Shown here: positions 7,178 through 8,204 of the stretch, in pieces
How the letters are laid out: each line of letters opens with the position of its first letter
How positions within the stretch are numbered: the stretch's first letter is position 1
Assembly: GCA_030531025.1 (NCBI GenBank)
Contig: JAUMTV010000035.1
Coordinates: forward strand, 1-8,204
Reading direction: 5' to 3'
Length of the DNA: 8,204 bases
Source of the DNA: Turicibacter sp.
GTDB taxonomy: Bacteria; Bacillota; Bacilli; MOL361; Turicibacteraceae
Notes under the pieces: model-generated
The model's input: only the letters and a program-made list of their open reading frames with translations
What the model was told of the DNA's origin: nothing
Database searches by the model: none
Position numbers and translations under genes: made by a program

Positions 7178-7654
7178 ATGGGAGTTAAGGAATATGATTA
7201 TATAAGAGGAAATACAGCTTTAGCACCAGAGAGAAAAGTTAAGGAACTAGATAAAAAAAGAGAGTTACAAAGAAAAGAAAGAGAGCGTAAAGCTCATCAG
7301 AAAAGAAAAAACCTTCTAGTTAGTGGATTAACAATTGCTACGATTATGTTTACATTAGGAGCTACAACTTTATATCTAGATGGGAAAATACATGCCTTTC
7401 AGAAAGAGTTATTAATCTTAGAAGGAAATATGAAAGAAGAAGAAGATGTAAATGCAGCAATTAATGTAGATATGTTAAAATTTGCATCATTCGATAAAAT
7501 AAAAAGCACAGCAGAAAATGAATTAGGAATGGTTTATCCAAGTTCTGAAAGTACTATAAGTATTGATATGTCAAAAGAATACTTTTCACATTTAAAAAAT
7601 GAGGAAAGCAAGAAGAGTGGGTTACTACAAAAAATTATAGCAGCATTTAATTAA
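7178..7654 (+). CDS. ftsL: FtsL-like septum-formation protein
   Basis: With this start, this is a 158-residue type II single-pass membrane protein. It has a highly charged basic cytoplasmic N-terminus, one hydrophobic helix (about residues 45-67), a short coiled-coil-like stretch (about 70-91), and an extracytoplasmic tail with the FtsL-like sequence AENELGMVYP (112-121). FtsL partners DivIC/FtsB and the septal PBP in the divisome. Sequence conservation in this family is low, so the name rests partly on its place between rsmH and a class B PBP. An in-frame ATG at 7151, five bases after rsmH, would add nine residues but has no SD. The ATG at 7178 has a modest AGGGA (7163-7167) upstream and begins directly before the recurrent YIRGNTA block, so it is preferred. 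The start remains uncertain. Confidence 0.8.
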   Translation: MGVKEYDYIRGNTALAPERKVKELDKKRELQRKERERKAHQKRKNLLVSGLTIATIMFTLGATTLYLDGKIHAFQKELLILEGNMKEEEDVNAAINVDMLKFASFDKIKSTAENELGMVYPSSESTISIDMSKEYFSHLKNEESKKSGLLQKIIAAFN

Positions 7655-7749
7655 TGGATAATTTATAGAAATGTAGACGCAAGGTATATCTTAGTAGTAT
7701 TTTGAACTCTAATTATTCATTAGTTAAATGTTCCTTGGAGGAATTTAAT

Positions 7750-8204
7750 ATGAATAAGAAAGGGTTTAAGGATAGAGCAGTCATGCGTAAAAGGATGGTA
7801 TTAGCTCTATGGTTTATTACTGCTGTGTTTGCCTTGCTAATTATTAGGTTATCCTATATTATGCTTGTTAAAAGAGAGGATTATTCTAGTAGGGCAGAAG
7901 ATCAATGGACAAGTGAAGTTAGAATAGATGCCAGAAGAGGTAGAATTTTAGATAGAAACGGAAATGAATTGGCTGTATCAGCGAATGTTTACAGAATAGA
8001 CTTTGATTTGAATTCTATTAGACAGTATTTAAAGAAAAATGAAAAGACTACTGATGATATTGCTCCTTTAATTGCAGAAGCAGTAGATATGGATACTAGT
8101 ACAGTTAAGGATAAGCTTGAGACTAAGCTTGCAAATGGTAATGATGCAGGTTCGGCTACTTTGGTAAGAAGAATTGAAAAGGACTTAGCTGATAAAGTTA
8201 AGGA
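7750..8204 (+). CDS. Class B penicillin-binding protein (FtsI/SpoVD type), 5' part only
   Basis: This open frame of 151 codons runs off the window with no stop. It begins with a short basic tail, then one membrane helix (about residues 17-39). Next comes the PBP dimerisation-domain hallmark RRGRILDRNG (62-71), followed by ELAVSANVY. The catalytic transpeptidase domain with its SxxK, SxN and KTG motifs would lie beyond the end. Such enzymes cross-link peptidoglycan at the division septum (FtsI/PBP2B) or the spore septum/cortex (SpoVD). The two cannot be separated from this fragment, so no symbol is given. GGAGG (7737-7741) lies 8 nt before the ATG. A 95-nt gap separates it from the ftsL-like gene, larger than the other gaps in this operon. 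Confidence 0.93.
   Translation, partial: MNKKGFKDRAVMRKRMVLALWFITAVFALLIIRLSYIMLVKREDYSSRAEDQWTSEVRIDARRGRILDRNGNELAVSANVYRIDFDLNSIRQYLKKNEKTTDDIAPLIAEAVDMDTSTVKDKLETKLANGNDAGSATLVRRIEKDLADKVK

Noticed and set aside
7702..7729. Possible sigma-A promoter (TTGAAC, 16 nt, TTAAAT) before the PBP gene
   Set aside because: The -10 box matches consensus at only four positions, and the start point would fall at the SD of the gene, so it was not listed as a feature.

Overview
The window looks like chromosomal DNA of a low-GC endospore-forming Firmicute, most probably Clostridium in the broad sense. It is strongly AT-rich, Shine-Dalgarno (SD) sites are strong and purine-rich, promoters are of sigma-A type, and the right end is the start of a Firmicute-type division and cell-wall (dcw) cluster. 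All genes lie on the plus strand. I saw no mobile element, tRNA, rRNA, CRISPR array or clear sign of transfer.

Left part (1-3680): two adjacent ABC exporter half-transporter genes, one base apart and translationally coupled, form a heterodimeric multidrug/lipid-type exporter of the BmrC/BmrD, LmrC/LmrD and TM287/288 class. Their ATPase motifs degenerate in a complementary way: Asp replaces the catalytic Glu in the first protein, and the second has an LSLGQ signature. One ATP site should therefore be catalytic and the other degenerate. A nine-codon ORF with a near-perfect SD sits just upstream, at the window edge. A weak hairpin terminator follows the pair.

Middle (3680-5515): a stand-alone GNAT acetyltransferase resembling BltD-type polyamine acetyltransferases comes first. 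Next is the conserved GTPase/ATPase YchF, with its own good sigma-A promoter (TTGAAA, 17 nt, TATAAT) and a strong intrinsic terminator.

Right part (5516-8204): a 299-nt gap between ychF and mraZ holds the ychF terminator, about 170 nt of featureless AT-rich DNA, a sigma-A promoter (TTGAAG, 17 nt, TAGAAT) and three GTGGT direct repeats at exact 10-bp spacing, which form the MraZ operator. Then come mraZ (true start 5771), rsmH, an ftsL-like gene and the 5' part of a class B penicillin-binding protein gene (FtsI/SpoVD type) that runs off the end. MraZ probably represses its own operon. RsmH methylates 16S rRNA, while the FtsL-like protein and the PBP act in septal (or spore-septum) peptidoglycan synthesis.

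No previously undescribed system is visible. The points worth a second look are the short upstream ORF, the asymmetric ABC pair beside a polyamine-type acetyltransferase, the promoter/operator overlap at mraZ, and the unexplained 95-nt gap before the PBP gene.
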